In this document: positions 11,501 through 20,720 of the stretch, one piece after another | How positions within the stretch are numbered: the stretch's first letter is position 1 | Layout of the letters: every line of letters starts with the position of its first letter | Source of the DNA: Nephrocerus scutellatus | Taxonomy: Eukaryota > Arthropoda > Insecta > Diptera > Pipunculidae | DNA length: 64,000 bases | NCBI GenBank assembly: GCA_947095585.1 | Contig: OX352761.1 | Span: forward strand, 132,462,277 to 132,526,276 | Direction of reading: 5' to 3' | The notes under the pieces: generated by a model | Seen by the model: the letters and a program-made list of their open reading frames with translations, nothing else | The model's database searches: none | Told to the model about the DNA's origin: nothing | Position numbers and translations under genes: made by a program

Positions 11501-13474
11501 TGGCAATACCAAGTATTGATCAATAAATTTTTTTTTGTCTTGCTTGAATTTTTTGTTGTAATTTAATTTTAAATATCCCCAACTCTTTTTTCATAATCTG
11601 CGTTTTTATTCAAAAAAAATACTGAAGAAAGTTTCAAGTTTTGTAAGCCATTTTAAAAAAATACTCCTTTTTGTGCACACTTAAGGGGTAAGTCGATTAA
11701 GTTGCACGCGTCAATTCCGTCAATACACAGAAAAAGCTATAATGACAATTCGTAGAAAACCAATTCGCTTAAAAGTAATTCGCAAACAAAAAATTGGGAA
11801 TCTAAGATTTACTTTTTACTTTTTAATATAGATAGCAACTCTGTCAACATAATTGTAATGTAATAATCTTGTATAGTTAATTCAAATGTTATTTAAATTA
11901 AAATCCAAAAATGAAATGGTTTGCAACAAATATTTTCTGGAATACCTATGCCTAAAAAAAAAAGTTGGTGCGTGGACTTGTTTACGCCCGTTAGAAGTTA
12001 TACTTCTTTGGCGTGATTGAAAGAATAAACGTATATATGCATGTAAAGTGAGATAGTAAATACGATTGATGAAATTTTATCGCACGACACGATATATAAC
12101 ATAACAAAATTGTTAAGTTTACTGCACAACAAAATGTCACAACTGAATAACTAAGAATACTGTATAATATAAGATATAGAAATATGTATTAGACTATTAG
12201 GCTGACTTACATATATTATATTTTTTATAAAATATATAAAAAGACCTACCAAAGGACCTCTCAGAATACCATCAAAAGACTCCTAAAAACCTTCAAAAGA
12301 TCTTCAAAAGACCCTCAAAAAAGCACAAAATAATCCCCAAAAACCCTTCCAAACGATTTGTAAAACACTACCAAAAGACCCCATAAATACCCGAAAAAAC
12401 CCCCTCTAAAGACCTTCAGAAGACTCAAAAGACTCCTAAAAACTACCAAAAGATTATCAAAAAAGCCAAAAAAAATAATCCCAAAATAACCTTTAAAAAG
12501 GACTACCAAAAGACCCCAAAATACCCCCCAAAAAACCCTAAAATACCCTCAAAAGACTCCCAAACTACCCCCGAACTACCCTCAAAAGTCCACCAAATAA
12601 CCCTCTTAAGCCCTCCCAAAAGACTTAGTGTCATCGAAAGAACAGTGGAAAAATTAAATCATGTCACACTTTCGTAACGCTCTCAATTTAACTCTCTACC
12701 AAAAATGCCAAAAGAAGTATAACTTCAAAAATACGAGTATTGCGATTATAACTTGAGAGTGAGAGAAGCATTGTCTATTGTCTTCAAATATAAAACTATG
12801 GCGGTAAAATTTAAATTTACAAAGAAAAAACTAAATAAAGGTAAATAAAACTAAATTTACAGAAAAAAATAATAGTAATTTCTAGAAAATCGCGTCGCGC
12901 AATAAAAAATGTTAAACGGTAAAAAAAACTAAATGTAAATAAAACCAAATTTACAAAAAATATTTTTTCTTTGACTTGGATTTCTGTGAATTACTTTTCT
13001 GCGATTTATTTGTCAATATACGTAACACTTTTCAAAAGCTTCCTTTTATTCTGCATTTCTGTTCAGTTTTGAATACAAATATATTTATTGCAAAATACTT
13101 TTAAAACTGACATAACTGATTTCATGGTATTGATTATAATTAGAAACGCATTTAATTTATATAACAAAGGAAAAGGCTTACGTAAATTTCTATTTTTCTA
13201 TATCTTACTGGTCAACAGGTATAGTGGTGAACTAAGCGACTTTGGGTGTAAATTAGATGATTTTGCATCATTAATGTGGGAAAATGTAAGAAATTGTATT
13301 GAATTGTATGTAATATTTTTCATATAACATGTAAAATTCCAGTTCATGAAGCCAGTTTACCAGGGTTGCATGGAAAAGGGAATACAACATGTGGCGACCC
13401 ATGCTGCCGAGGCTGCTGTTGGCGACAGCGGCCGATCACCTGGATCGCTAAACGGAAAAGTGAAAAAATCATGA
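5586..13474 (+). CDS. atl: Atlastin, ER membrane-fusion GTPase
   Basis: Six coding exons: 5586-5780, 5852-6628, 8884-9039, 9285-9565, 13219-13285, 13343-13474. All junctions are GT-AG with consistent phases, giving 535 residues against about 541 in Drosophila. Atlastin is a dynamin-family GTPase that tethers and fuses ER tubules homotypically; human ATL1 is mutated in hereditary spastic paraplegia (family knowledge). Visible: P-loop GAFRKGKS at 45-52, G3 motif DTQG at 121-124, the RD motif at 192-193, the stalk, then two membrane segments at about 425-445 and 447-468, and a C-terminal tail that would form the amphipathic helix. Upstream bases contain in-frame stops, which supports the start. 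Introns 2 and 4 (2.3 and 3.7 kb) are swollen by transposons. The frame stays open after the stop (see next entry). Confidence 0.96.
6663..7098. mobile_element. MITE-like element, ctttcttttac family (copy 1, in atl intron 2)
   Basis: About 430 bp starting aatggaggtgtgggcacaac and actttcttttacgg and ending tataaaagaaagtaaaa, so its ends carry an inverted actttctttta motif. It matches 15052-15455 along its whole length (ggggccggaatctt, a ctgtcacttccggttgtcag block, a cagacagacag stretch). No protein frame is present. The open frames overlapping it on both strands are by-products of the repeat. Confidence 0.75.
7103..7381 (+). repeat. tRNA-derived SINE (copy 1, in atl intron 2)
   Basis: About 280 bp. 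The head is tRNA-like, with an A-box-like TGGCTCAATGG at 7107-7117 and a perfect B box GGTTCGAATCC at 7151-7161, about 33 bp apart as in an internal RNA polymerase III promoter. An unrelated body follows, then a tail of ATT repeats after gtcgcgccgaat. The minus-strand copy at 51291-51579 matches over its whole length, and 8708-8790 matches the middle of the body. The tRNA head is not a functional tRNA gene, since no full cloverleaf is preserved. Confidence 0.82.
7548..7625 (-). mobile_element. 3' end of an RTE-like LINE
   Basis: On the minus strand this reads ...[14 protein letters not shown] followed by a stop and a short tail ending in ATG/ATGA repeats. The same C-terminus and tail occur at 46950-47035 on the plus strand ([14 protein letters not shown], then agccaaatatgatgatgatg). 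Severe 5' truncation and a short trinucleotide-like tail are typical of RTE-clade elements. Confidence 0.7.
8380..8640 (+). mobile_element. 3' end of a LINE, same family as 28790-30200
   Basis: About 200 bp match the end of the LINE at 30065-30195. Shared blocks are cttctttttcataacgcacgcgctgtgccaa (30 kb version cttcttaacgcccgcgttgtgccaa), then gagc(a/g)ttataag and gtgcgcgaa, then ctttttgagca. It is a 5'-truncated, non-coding piece within atl intron 2. Confidence 0.65.
8708..8790 (+). repeat. Partial SINE body (copy 3)
   Basis: The stretch cgtccgagagtt ... aacttctcaattcgtctttcgga matches the middle of the SINE body at 7207-7255 (tgtccgagagta ... agcttcttaattcgtcgttcgga). Neither the tRNA head nor the ATT tail is recognisable. 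It is a diverged internal fragment just before atl exon 3. Confidence 0.6.
9930..11525 (+). pseudogene. Degenerate Tc1-family transposase, split by an insertion
   Basis: Pieces of a Tc1 transposase in order on the plus strand, within atl intron 4. An N-terminal helix-turn-helix region lies at 10075-10260 ([20 protein letters not shown]), a second DNA-binding segment at 10270-10390, and the catalytic part at about 11020-11520, ending [16 protein letters not shown]. About 590 bp of unrelated sequence (roughly 10390-10980) separates the two halves. Multiple stops and frameshifts show that it is dead. The catalytic block [11 protein letters not shown] is still readable across frames. Confidence 0.78.
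12241..12630 (+). repeat. Degenerate short-unit array (caaaagacc-type), array 1
   Basis: About 390 bp of imperfect tandem repeats with a unit near 10-13 bp, for example ccaaaagacccc, tcaaaagactcctaaaaacc and ctaccaaaagac. Composition is A/C-rich on the plus strand. Open frames across it on either strand are artefacts. It lies in atl intron 4. Related arrays occur at 16684-16912 (same strand) and 19377-19572 (opposite strand). Confidence 0.75.
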
Positions 13475-13873
13475 GATTTGGCCAATCAACGGCCACTAAC
13501 AAAAAACACAAAATTAATTACGTCAAAAGAACAACATCAACAGCCACAGCCGCAACAGCAATTCATGAAATATACTCAAAACCAATCACAAATAAATGTA
13601 ATTCAACAGCAACAAATGAATACAAGCAACAATAACAACAACACTAGCAATATTATTATTAGCAACGGACAAATGCAAATAAGCAACAGTTTTGTTGAAC
13701 GTCCATCATTTTGGAGATGCTTATATGATACTGTTCGCTCTAGTTCCCCTGTAAATCTTGCTCAAATGGCGACACCTACATCAAAGTCTACACTTTCTTC
13801 CTCGCCTATATCTAATTCCACCAACCAAACTATATCCAATCGGAAAAAGCGAAAATCAAAGAAGGCAACATGA
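13475..13873 (+). other. In-frame open extension after the atlastin stop (candidate readthrough region)
   Basis: After the atlastin TGA (13472-13474, next base G) the same reading frame continues for 132 sense codons after the stop, to TGA at 13871-13873. The translated region is Gln/Asn-rich at first, then has a Ser/Pro/Thr-rich part with one more ordinary patch (FVERPSFWRCLYDTVRSSSP), and ends in a basic KKRKSKK-like tail. A possible poly(A) signal AATAAA follows at 13921, so the stretch is likely part of the mature mRNA. Stop-codon readthrough is well known in Drosophila. Alternatives are a chance open 3' UTR or an alternatively spliced last exon. The leaky TGA-C context is absent. Confidence 0.5.
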
Positions 13874-13920
13874 AGCGACAAATGCTCTTTATCGCCCATA
13901 ACATTTGTTTTACGCTACAA

Positions 13921-13926
13921 AATAAA
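13921..13926 (+). terminator. Candidate poly(A) signal for atlastin
   Basis: AATAAA lies 48 bp after the end of the in-frame extension and about 450 bp after the atlastin stop. It is the first such hexamer after the stop that I see, and it puts the extension inside the likely 3' part of the transcript. Confidence 0.5.
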
Positions 13927-13929
13927 TTT

Positions 13930-14428
13930 TTTCAGTAAATATATATTAAATATCAAATATTAAATATATAGTATTTAAAATTCATTGTTGAGTGTATACT
14001 CCTTACTTTTTAAAACAAAAATATAGAGGAGAATATTAAGGATGTGTAAAATTTCTTGTTTTAAATATTTTTTAACAATGGCAAACTAAAATTTGTTGAA
14101 AGCAATCATTTATACGTATGTAGTGTTAAATCGTTTGTTGTTTGTTTATTTTATACATATCCTCCTGGTTAAGGTAAAATTTATAATAATAGTAATAATA
14201 AACACGAAGGCTTATGAAGTTGTATAGAAAGCAAATACTGTATCCTTGAAGAAATTGTGTGAGCCACCCTTTTATGTCGTTGCAGAATTAAATAAATATG
14301 TTTATTTTAACCGATGATTTTCCTTTAAATCCCAATTCTCATGGTAAATGGATCAACCATTAGACCTACCTTTCTACGACAATCGGTTCTATGCACCGAA
14401 AGGACACACACTGGACGGTTCCATGACA
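13930..14428. other. Intergenic, no gene recognised
   Basis: AT-rich sequence downstream of atlastin with no coding frame I can support. It runs up to the foldback element. Confidence 0.5.
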
Positions 14429-14716
14429 TTTTCTAGAAAAACATTTGCTAGAAAAACATTTGCTCGAAAAACATTTGCTCGAACGTAATTTTTTGGTTAA
14501 ATTAATAACAAAAAAATTTAAAAAAAGCTCGCGTTTCGCGAACAAAAATTACGCGCGATAGTTTTTAGAAGGTTGAAAACATAGACTATTTAGTTTTCGA
14601 GAAAATGTTTTTCGAGCAAATGTCGTTTTATACATTTTCGAGCAAATGTTCTTCGACTAAATGTTTTTCGAGTAAATGTTTTTCGAGAAAATGCTTTTCG
14701 AGTAAGTGTCTGGATA
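14425..14716. mobile_element. Foldback-like element built from a 16-bp unit
   Basis: The left arm (14425-14485) repeats units such as aaaaacatttgctcga three to four times. The right arm (14600-14716) repeats the reverse complement tttttcgagcaaatgt about six times with variants. Between the arms are about 110 bp, including gctcgcgtttcgcgaac. The outer ends are also related: ccatgacattttct on the left, and ccagacacttact on the complement of the right. The whole could fold into a long stem. This organisation, with inverted arms made of short tandem units, resembles Foldback-type or MITE elements. Confidence 0.7.
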
Positions 14717-15051
14717 CCACACTGGACCAAGAATCGTCAATATAGCAATAGGTTTAACAGACCTTTAGCTGCTACAACAACAACACCAACAATTAGACCT
14801 ATAAATGAGGTTTTCAATTTGCTTCTCTAAACCGGTAATGTATACCCCTTGTAAGCTGTTAAAGCTGTGTTTTACGCTATTCAAAGGGAAATCAAATGAA
14901 CTTTAACTAAAACCATAATATATTCCCGAACTTAATTTTTCTTTCTATAAACGTCGTTGTGTTGCCGAAAATGTGTTCAAAGAAATAAATTACTCCAGAC
15001 AATAACGATGCAAGCAAAACGACAACAGAAAGGCAAATCTTTCGTCCGTAC

Positions 15052-15455
15052 TAAAAAATGGAGTTGTGGGCACAACACGACTTTCTTTTACGGACGGGGC
15101 CGGAATCTTCAGTAAATGTATATCAATTTTTTTTTAAATTTTTTTTTTAAAATATGTGCTATACTTTTTAAGTTATTTGCAAAAACTCGAAAAACTGTCG
15201 CAGGTAAACTGTCACTTCCGGTTGTCAGATTTCCGTCGAAATCAACTGGCCCCTCCCATTTTATGTAAAAAGCCTCAATATGAATTTTTATCCCCATAAG
15301 TTCAGCCGTCTGGGCTGTAGACACAGACAGACAGACAGAGTTTTTTTTTTCGTTTTTTCTGACTCAGGATACGGTAATTCTGCAAAAATCCCGAGTTCGA
15401 AAATTTTCATGATTACTATATATGCTTCCTTTTACTATGTAAAAGAAAGTAAAAT
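15052..15455. mobile_element. MITE-like element, ctttcttttac family (copy 2)
   Basis: A full-length relative of the element at 6663-7098, same orientation. It begins aatggagttgtgggcacaac, continues cgactttcttttacggacgg, and ends ttttactatgtaaaagaaagtaaaa. No protein is encoded. A shorter opposite-strand copy lies at 45005-45175. Confidence 0.75.
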
Positions 15456-15680
15456 TAAAAGTCCGAAAAGGATTAACATTTTTTATTTAATTCGGAGCAG
15501 GAATAAAATTAACAGGAATCTTTAATCAGGAATCCAAATAATATAACTGATAACCTTAAGAGGCACAAAACCTACTTTACAGTTCCAATCAAGAGCCAGT
15601 AATGGAAAGCAACGAAATACAGTTTATAAGAATGCTTGCAGTCAGTACTCGCAACAAAATATCAAATTGAATTATTCCTA

Positions 15681-15795
15681 AGCTGTATTTTATTTGCCGA
15701 GGAACAAGGAATTACAACAACAATTGCAATATCTTATTCCTTCTGCTGTTTTGCTGGTCTTCAAATCTAATTCCTTATTCCTCGGCATGCTTGTT
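15681..15795 (+). mobile_element. Short MITE, gccgagg family (diverged copy A)
   Basis: Starts agctgtattttatttgccga and ends ttattcctcggcatgctt, with the internal motif ctgctgttttgctggt. It is a shorter, diverged relative of the two 133-bp copies at 16055-16187 and 20721-20853. Confidence 0.6.
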
Positions 15796-16054
15796 AATTT
15801 CAAAATTATAATATATTTCACAAAATTATTACCAATCGTACAATATACATTACTCAAGGTCTCATAGTGATATCCATCTCCCCCAGATACACTTCAACTA
15901 CGGCATGAATGAATGGAGGCATTCCATTGCTAACGGAATTAAAGCTGTCAAAATCCGACTAGTTTCAAGATCGAGCTTAGAAAATTCATTTATAACGAAT
16001 CAAATCTCAGTAAACTCAATTTAAGTTGTATTTACCAAAATCCAAATTACATAA

Positions 16055-16187
16055 TAGCCGTATTTTAATTGCCGAGGAACAACAACAATTGCACTGTCGA
16101 ATTCCTTCTTTGGAATTGTGAAAACCTGCTGTTTAGCTGGTTTTGACATTCGAACTCCGAACTCGCTCGGCAAATAACATGCAGCTA
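16055..16187 (+). mobile_element. Short MITE, gccgagg family (copy B, 133 bp)
   Basis: 133 bp with imperfect 22-bp terminal inverted repeats: left end tagccgtattttaattgccg, right end complement tagctgcatgttatttgccg. The internal block ctgctgtttagctggtttt is shared with the opposite-strand copy at 20721-20853, which has exactly the same length. It is non-coding and too short for autonomy, so it would need a transposase supplied in trans. Confidence 0.78.
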
Positions 16188-16189
16188 AT

Positions 16190-16660
16190 ATTTCTCAGAT
16201 TTAAAACAGACACCTCTGGAATAAGAACATGAATTACATTACGTAAATTAATGACACTCTCCCAAGATAAGGAAGATATTCAACTGTTTGCATGCATTCC
16301 TTTTCAGTAAGGAGAAAGGAAAAATCTCTCAGCCCTCAGCTATCTAGAACGTGCCTATTGTTATGGTAAGCTCTCATACAAGTTTCTTCGGCACTTTTTG
16401 AGTCAATTTGACAATTTGTTATTTTAATCTTGTTTTAAACCTCAATTGCTTAGCGTGGTTGTTTTAATTTATGTGATATTTTTAAGCCTTAAATATAACA
16501 GATTTCATTAACAATATTCCAAAAGTTTTCATTTATTTTATAACGTTCTAGTTGCTCTATATCTAACACATAATTTATTTTTACCTTTTAGGGGCTAGTA
16601 CTGCTTCAACAAAGTCATTTTTTTATATTTTATACTTTTTAGTTTAAATAATGTCAAAAA
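16190..16660. other. Intergenic, no gene recognised
   Basis: AT-rich spacer between a MITE and the second short-unit array. I see no coding frame, RNA gene or clear repeat in it. Confidence 0.45.
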
Positions 16661-16683
16661 TATGAAGATGGGATTAGAATATA

Positions 16684-16912
16684 GAGACATCCAAAAGACC
16701 CTGAAGGACTCCCCAAAAGACACCCTCAAGGCCTTCCTCGAGACATATTCAAAACCCCCCAAGAAGACCCTCTCAAAACTCCCTGAAGACCCCCCTCAAG
16801 ACAACCTTAAGACTCCCTTAGGACCCCACTCAAAACCGTCTTAAAACCACTTTAAGGCCACCATTCAAGGCAACCTCACGACTTTCTTCCACACCCACCA
16901 AAGGACGCTCTC
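16684..16912 (+). repeat. Degenerate short-unit array (caaaagacc-type), array 2
   Basis: Plus-strand units such as ccaaaagaccctgaagg, ccccaaaagacaccctcaag and cctcaagacaaccttaag. These are the same A/C-rich, about 10-13-bp theme as array 1 but with more G. The 60-residue Lys/Pro-rich open frame over it is a by-product of the repeat. Confidence 0.7.
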
Positions 16913-17339
16913 ATCTAACGGTATTAGGGCTCAACTATAATGAGCCGAATGTATAGCTTCGTTGACAACTTGCCCAAGTAAGTTAAAGTACATTTGACGA
17001 AACCGACGACGGATGAATCGAGTTAGGCTAACGTTTAGTTAATAACATGGCGGCGCGAACTAGTAGCGTTTACATGAACTGTGCAGTGTTTATTTGACAG
17101 ATGCGTTGTTTTTGTAATTGTTTGTTGAAAACTTAGCGAAAACTAACTCAACGGGCCTCTACACACGGCATGAATTCCAACGGGGGAAAATCGAGTTCGT
17201 TGGTGAGGGAAACGGAGAGCGCGAAACGGAGTAAAATCTTCCCCATATGCCTAACTAGAATAACGAAGAAGACGAATTTTGCACGGCGTAAATATATTCG
17301 GTTTGAACACTGGACAACTTTACTCTCTCGCTATACTGC

Positions 17340-17500
17340 TCATGCACAATGCAAAACTACAGTGGGAATGTGTGTTGCTGAGACTACAGTAAATGTTAAT
17401 GTTAACACACTGCTGTTGATAATATGCCTTCTTTCGAGGGTAGATTATGGCGTAGAAAACAGTCAATTTCGTTGATGGTCGTGTGAAAAGTGTATTTCAT
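17340..17500 (+). repeat. Direct repeat flanking the metallothionein (left copy)
   Basis: About 160 bp shared in the same orientation with 18605-18792. Common blocks are cacaatgcaaaactac / gcgcaatgcaaaattac, gggaatgtgtgtt, ttaacacact, ttatgcc or tatgcc, ctttcgagg, and a long stretch ending gatggtcgtgtgaaaa. The two copies bracket the metallothionein gene at 17749-17974. Confidence 0.7.
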
Positions 17501-17748
17501 ACTTCGGTTAAGTGAACTTTTTGTTAATGCTGACTTATTTTTGATAACCAGTGTACGTACAAAATCGATATCATATTTACCTCTTTTATAGCCATGTTAG
17601 TCATGTTTTCTGTTTCATAATTTATTGTTTATTTAAAGCATAAAACTAAAAATATAAACAAAACCATTTACGTTATTGGTAAATTTTATTTCACAAAAGA
17701 TCAATCAAATGAAATAGGTACAAAAGTGGTACTTTTACTGATACTATT

Positions 17749-17974
17749 TTATTTGTCTTTTTCTATTTTACTGCAACATGTTTTCTTATTCGTTTCGTCC
17801 GCCGGTTCATTGCAGTTACATTTATTGGCCTTATCACATTTACAGTTTTCATCGCACTTTTCTGCTGTGCATTTGCACTCTGGAAAGTGAAAAGCCAAAA
17901 AAGAAATATTTAAAAAAATGTTTGGTTACCTTATGCTGATTGATAACACCTTTTTCACATCCTTTGCAAGGCAT
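17749..17974 (-). CDS. Metallothionein, MtnB-like, two exons
   Basis: Minus strand: exon 1 is 17950-17974, a 70-bp GT-AG intron is 17880-17949, exon 2 is 17749-17879. Together they encode 51 residues starting MPCKGCEKECKCTAEKCDEN and ending TCCSKIEKDK. Eleven cysteines fall in CxC, CxxC and CC arrangements, positioned almost exactly as in Drosophila MtnB (CKGC, CxC, KCxxNCxC, terminal CC). Such proteins bind zinc, cadmium and copper in the cytosol and are induced by the MTF-1 factor (family knowledge). The small first exon and phase-1 intron also fit the family. AATAAA on the minus strand at 17685-17690 is a good poly(A) signal. I saw no clear metal-response element upstream. An alternative longer exon 1 (donor at 17929) is possible but fits the family less well. 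Confidence 0.85.
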
Positions 17975-18000
17975 ATTGGTTTTTTACAATACTTTACTCT

Positions 18001-18008
18001 TTTTTATA
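18001..18008 (-). promoter_or_regulatory. TATAAAAA box upstream of the metallothionein
   Basis: TATAAAAA on the minus strand, 27 bp before the ATG. Read strictly, it would leave almost no 5' untranslated region, so it may not be the true promoter. A second AT-rich candidate lies near 18075. Confidence 0.25.
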
Positions 18009-18339
18009 GATGATTTGATTTTGAACTGTTACCAGACTGTTTGTGGAAGCTACGGCAAAGAACTGAATACATAGTTTTATGCAATGGCCAATTGTGGCAC
18101 AATATTTTCATCCCTTAATAAGTGACATGACAAGTCCTACATAGCATTTATTTCAAATCAAACTCAACAAAACACCAAATGTCAATAACATTTTGGGTTA
18201 TAAATTTGAATAACTGAAAATTGTAGATTTCGTCTGTAAATTAAAGCACAGGAAGACCAGCTGTGTCAAAGTTTTGAAATTTTTATTTAAATAAAAACAT
18301 TAATTTTGGAAAGCAAGCACAAACCATTATAAGGTATTT

Positions 18340-18480
18340 TTCCTTTAAAATCTGGTGCAGCGTGGTTTTTTGACTGTCAAGTGGTTTCCCAAAAAAACCA
18401 ATTTATCATAAAGCGAAAACAGATCTGCATTTTTTGGGAGATTTACCACTCTTTTCACTAACATGAGATATGAGAAACTG
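18340..18480. repeat. Partial MITE related to 35457-35690
   Basis: The stretch aaaacagatctgcatttttt ... ggagatttaccactctttt resembles aaaacagatctgtatatttt ... ggagatttaccgctcttt at 35530-35572. Only the internal part is recognisable, and the terminal inverted repeats are not seen here. Confidence 0.45.
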
Positions 18481-18604
18481 CTATGTTGAATGAAACTATC
18501 AAATATAATAGTATATTACATAACGAGCGAGGAAAGTGGACGTTATCCTGCGAGCTATGCTTGATTTACATTTGAGCCGTGCGAGAAAAATTAACAGGAC
18601 TATA

Positions 18605-18792
18605 GTTAAATTGAAATGCAATGCAATGCGCAATGCAAAATTACTCTGGGAATGTGTGTTCGCTGTTACTGCAGCAAATAAAAAAAAGTATTTTCTATCT
18701 TAACACACTAGTGTGGATTATGCCTACTTTCGAGGTAAGGTTATAGCGTAGGAAACAGTCACTTTCGTCTATGGTCGTGTGAAAACGAATTA
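18605..18792 (+). repeat. Direct repeat flanking the metallothionein (right copy)
   Basis: Second copy of the repeat at 17340-17500, roughly three quarters identical by eye, with a small insertion of A-rich sequence (about 18678-18700). Its position upstream of the minus-strand metallothionein could mean either a mobile-element pair or the remains of a local duplication. Confidence 0.65.
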
Positions 18793-18799
18793 AATCAAA

Positions 18800-19370
18800 A
18801 TTCTAGATATTGGATTTTGCTTTTTCCCGATTGTAAAGTTTGGTAAATTTTAAATATTAATTATTTTTGCTTTATAGATGAAGTGGTAGAGTCAAAACAC
18901 AGACTTTTTCATGAAAGTTCAAAAGCGTGTTTAAAAGTGGGCCATATTATTTTTATATGCGTGGCCTAATTTTAACGAAAGGTGGATCAGTTTGTATTGA
19001 TTTATTTGGTAATTTATATGATTGAGTTAGTCCCATACAAAAACTGATGTTATATAGGAAAATGCAGTATATCTGGGAAATGGTTAGAGGTTCCAAACAC
19101 CATTCTTTTATGGCCTAAATATTGGTGCCAAATGAAAGGTGAAGATTAGTTGTATACAGCCACGCTATTTTTGTGGGCTAAATTTAATGGAAGCGTGATC
19201 AATTTCGAAAACGTCTTTTAAAACGAAAAACTTCTATGTATATAAATGTAAATTAATTCAAAAAGTACACATTAAGGCCTTCTTGGAGTCTTATTTTCAA
19301 TGTGTGAAGTAAGTGAACGGAAAAATAAAAGAAAATGATAAACCGTGCGATATTGTGATTTATTGCTATA
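18800..19370. other. Intergenic, no gene recognised
   Basis: No coding frame, RNA gene or repeat that I can name. The base composition is like that of the neighbouring spacers. Confidence 0.45.
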
Positions 19371-19376
19371 AGCTTG

Positions 19377-19572
19377 TGGTCTTTTAAAGCTCTATTGGAG
19401 AGCTTTTGGGTTATTTTGAGGATCATTTGGGGGGTCTTTAAAGGATCTTTCGAGCGTCTTGTATGGGTCAGTTGGCGGTCTTCTGAGGCCCTTTTGGTGG
19501 TTCCTTAAAGGCGTTTTGAAGAATTATTTGGTGGTCTCTTGGGCTTCTTTCTTTCGGGGGTCTTTTGCGGGG
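19377..19572 (-). repeat. Degenerate short-unit array (caaaagacc-type), array 3, inverted
   Basis: On the plus strand this is the T/G-rich complement of arrays 1 and 2: ggtcttttaaagctc, gagcttttgggttattt, ggatcatttggggggtcttt, ggtggtctcttggg. Arrays 1-3 therefore share one theme in two orientations over 7 kb. The open frame that overlaps its right end has no recognisable content. Confidence 0.68.
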
Positions 19573-19574
19573 TC

Positions 19575-20715
19575 TCTTTATCAACCAAAAAAAATAGATC
19601 GCAAAAAAATATTTGTTTAGCTATTTATATAGCTGTTAATCAAAAGTTGGACATTATTCTGTTTTTACATCACCAGCTTCTTGCATATAGTCACGGAAGT
19701 GATGCTCTTATTGGTACAGAATATCATAAATTACCACTTATTTTGGATGGTTTTTTATTGTCAATTTTGTATCTAATGATTCGATAGCATTTTCCGCGTG
19801 AATAATTCAATCTGCACATTAATTATGATCCAAAGATAGCAACAACAAAATTTGAAACTACAATAGATAGAGAATGTTGAGTCAAAAACGTACATTTTAT
19901 ATTTTATTTATAAGTGTCTACTATACCTATGTAATCATCTTCAGATAACACTGTAAATAACGAAGAAATAAATTAAAAATAAAACAATTATTTTGTCTAT
20001 ATTTTTTTTCAGTTTAATCCTTTCAATAATATCCTTAAATCTCTCTCCCTATCTCTATCTCTCTCTGCCAACGTACCTCTTACTATATACTTACAAATCG
20101 TTGACATTTAAAGTAGTTTCACTTCTGACACGTGTACTTTGTACACACGCATTTTGTATGGCTTAAGTGTTGTTTTTCCGTTGGGAGAGCACGCTTATAT
20201 TTGCTCTACCACGAGCAACTGCAAGCAGTAACTTGAAATTTTCCGCTTGGTGGATAAGTATTGAATTTAGCTGTCAAATGTAAACAATAATGTTTTTTAT
20301 ATCTAAACGTGAAATGGTCATAGAGAAATAAACCATGTCAACCTAACTGTAATTTTTGTTTTATTTATGTCATGTATGTTCCAAATGACCATATTGACGA
20401 TTGGAGCATAACAAATCCCTCTGCCGAATAAATGTTTAAGCGAATGAACTGTAATTTGACAGGAACGTTTTTAAGCAATTTCCTCCGATGTGACATATCA
20501 CAAATGTCATTTTGTTGATGGGTCATTGCATTTTAATATACTTCACAAGAACCTCATACTATACTTTTACAACCAATGGCCTAGACACATTTTTGCCCTT
20601 ATAAGTGCCTGCGATTGCTTATTTGATACCCACTGTGCACAGCCGGGATAAAGTTAAAACTAATGCATTTAGTAGTGTTCAATTACTGATCGCTTCTAAA
20701 ATGACAGCATTAAGC
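19575..20715. other. Intergenic, no gene recognised
   Basis: AT-rich. It contains a short ctctctccctatctctatctc microsatellite near 20040-20068. No coding frame is supported. Confidence 0.45.
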
Positions 20716-20720
20716 ATTAT

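Noticed and set aside
12315..12509. Hydrophobic minus-strand frame resembling a membrane protein
   Set aside because: It is translated from the short-unit array; residue periodicity follows the DNA repeat.
13366..13635. Cys-rich then Thr/Ala-rich 89-codon frame overlapping the last atlastin exon
   Set aside because: It is a +1 shadow of the atlastin exon and its in-frame extension; the cysteine codons come from atlastin Ala/Gly codons.
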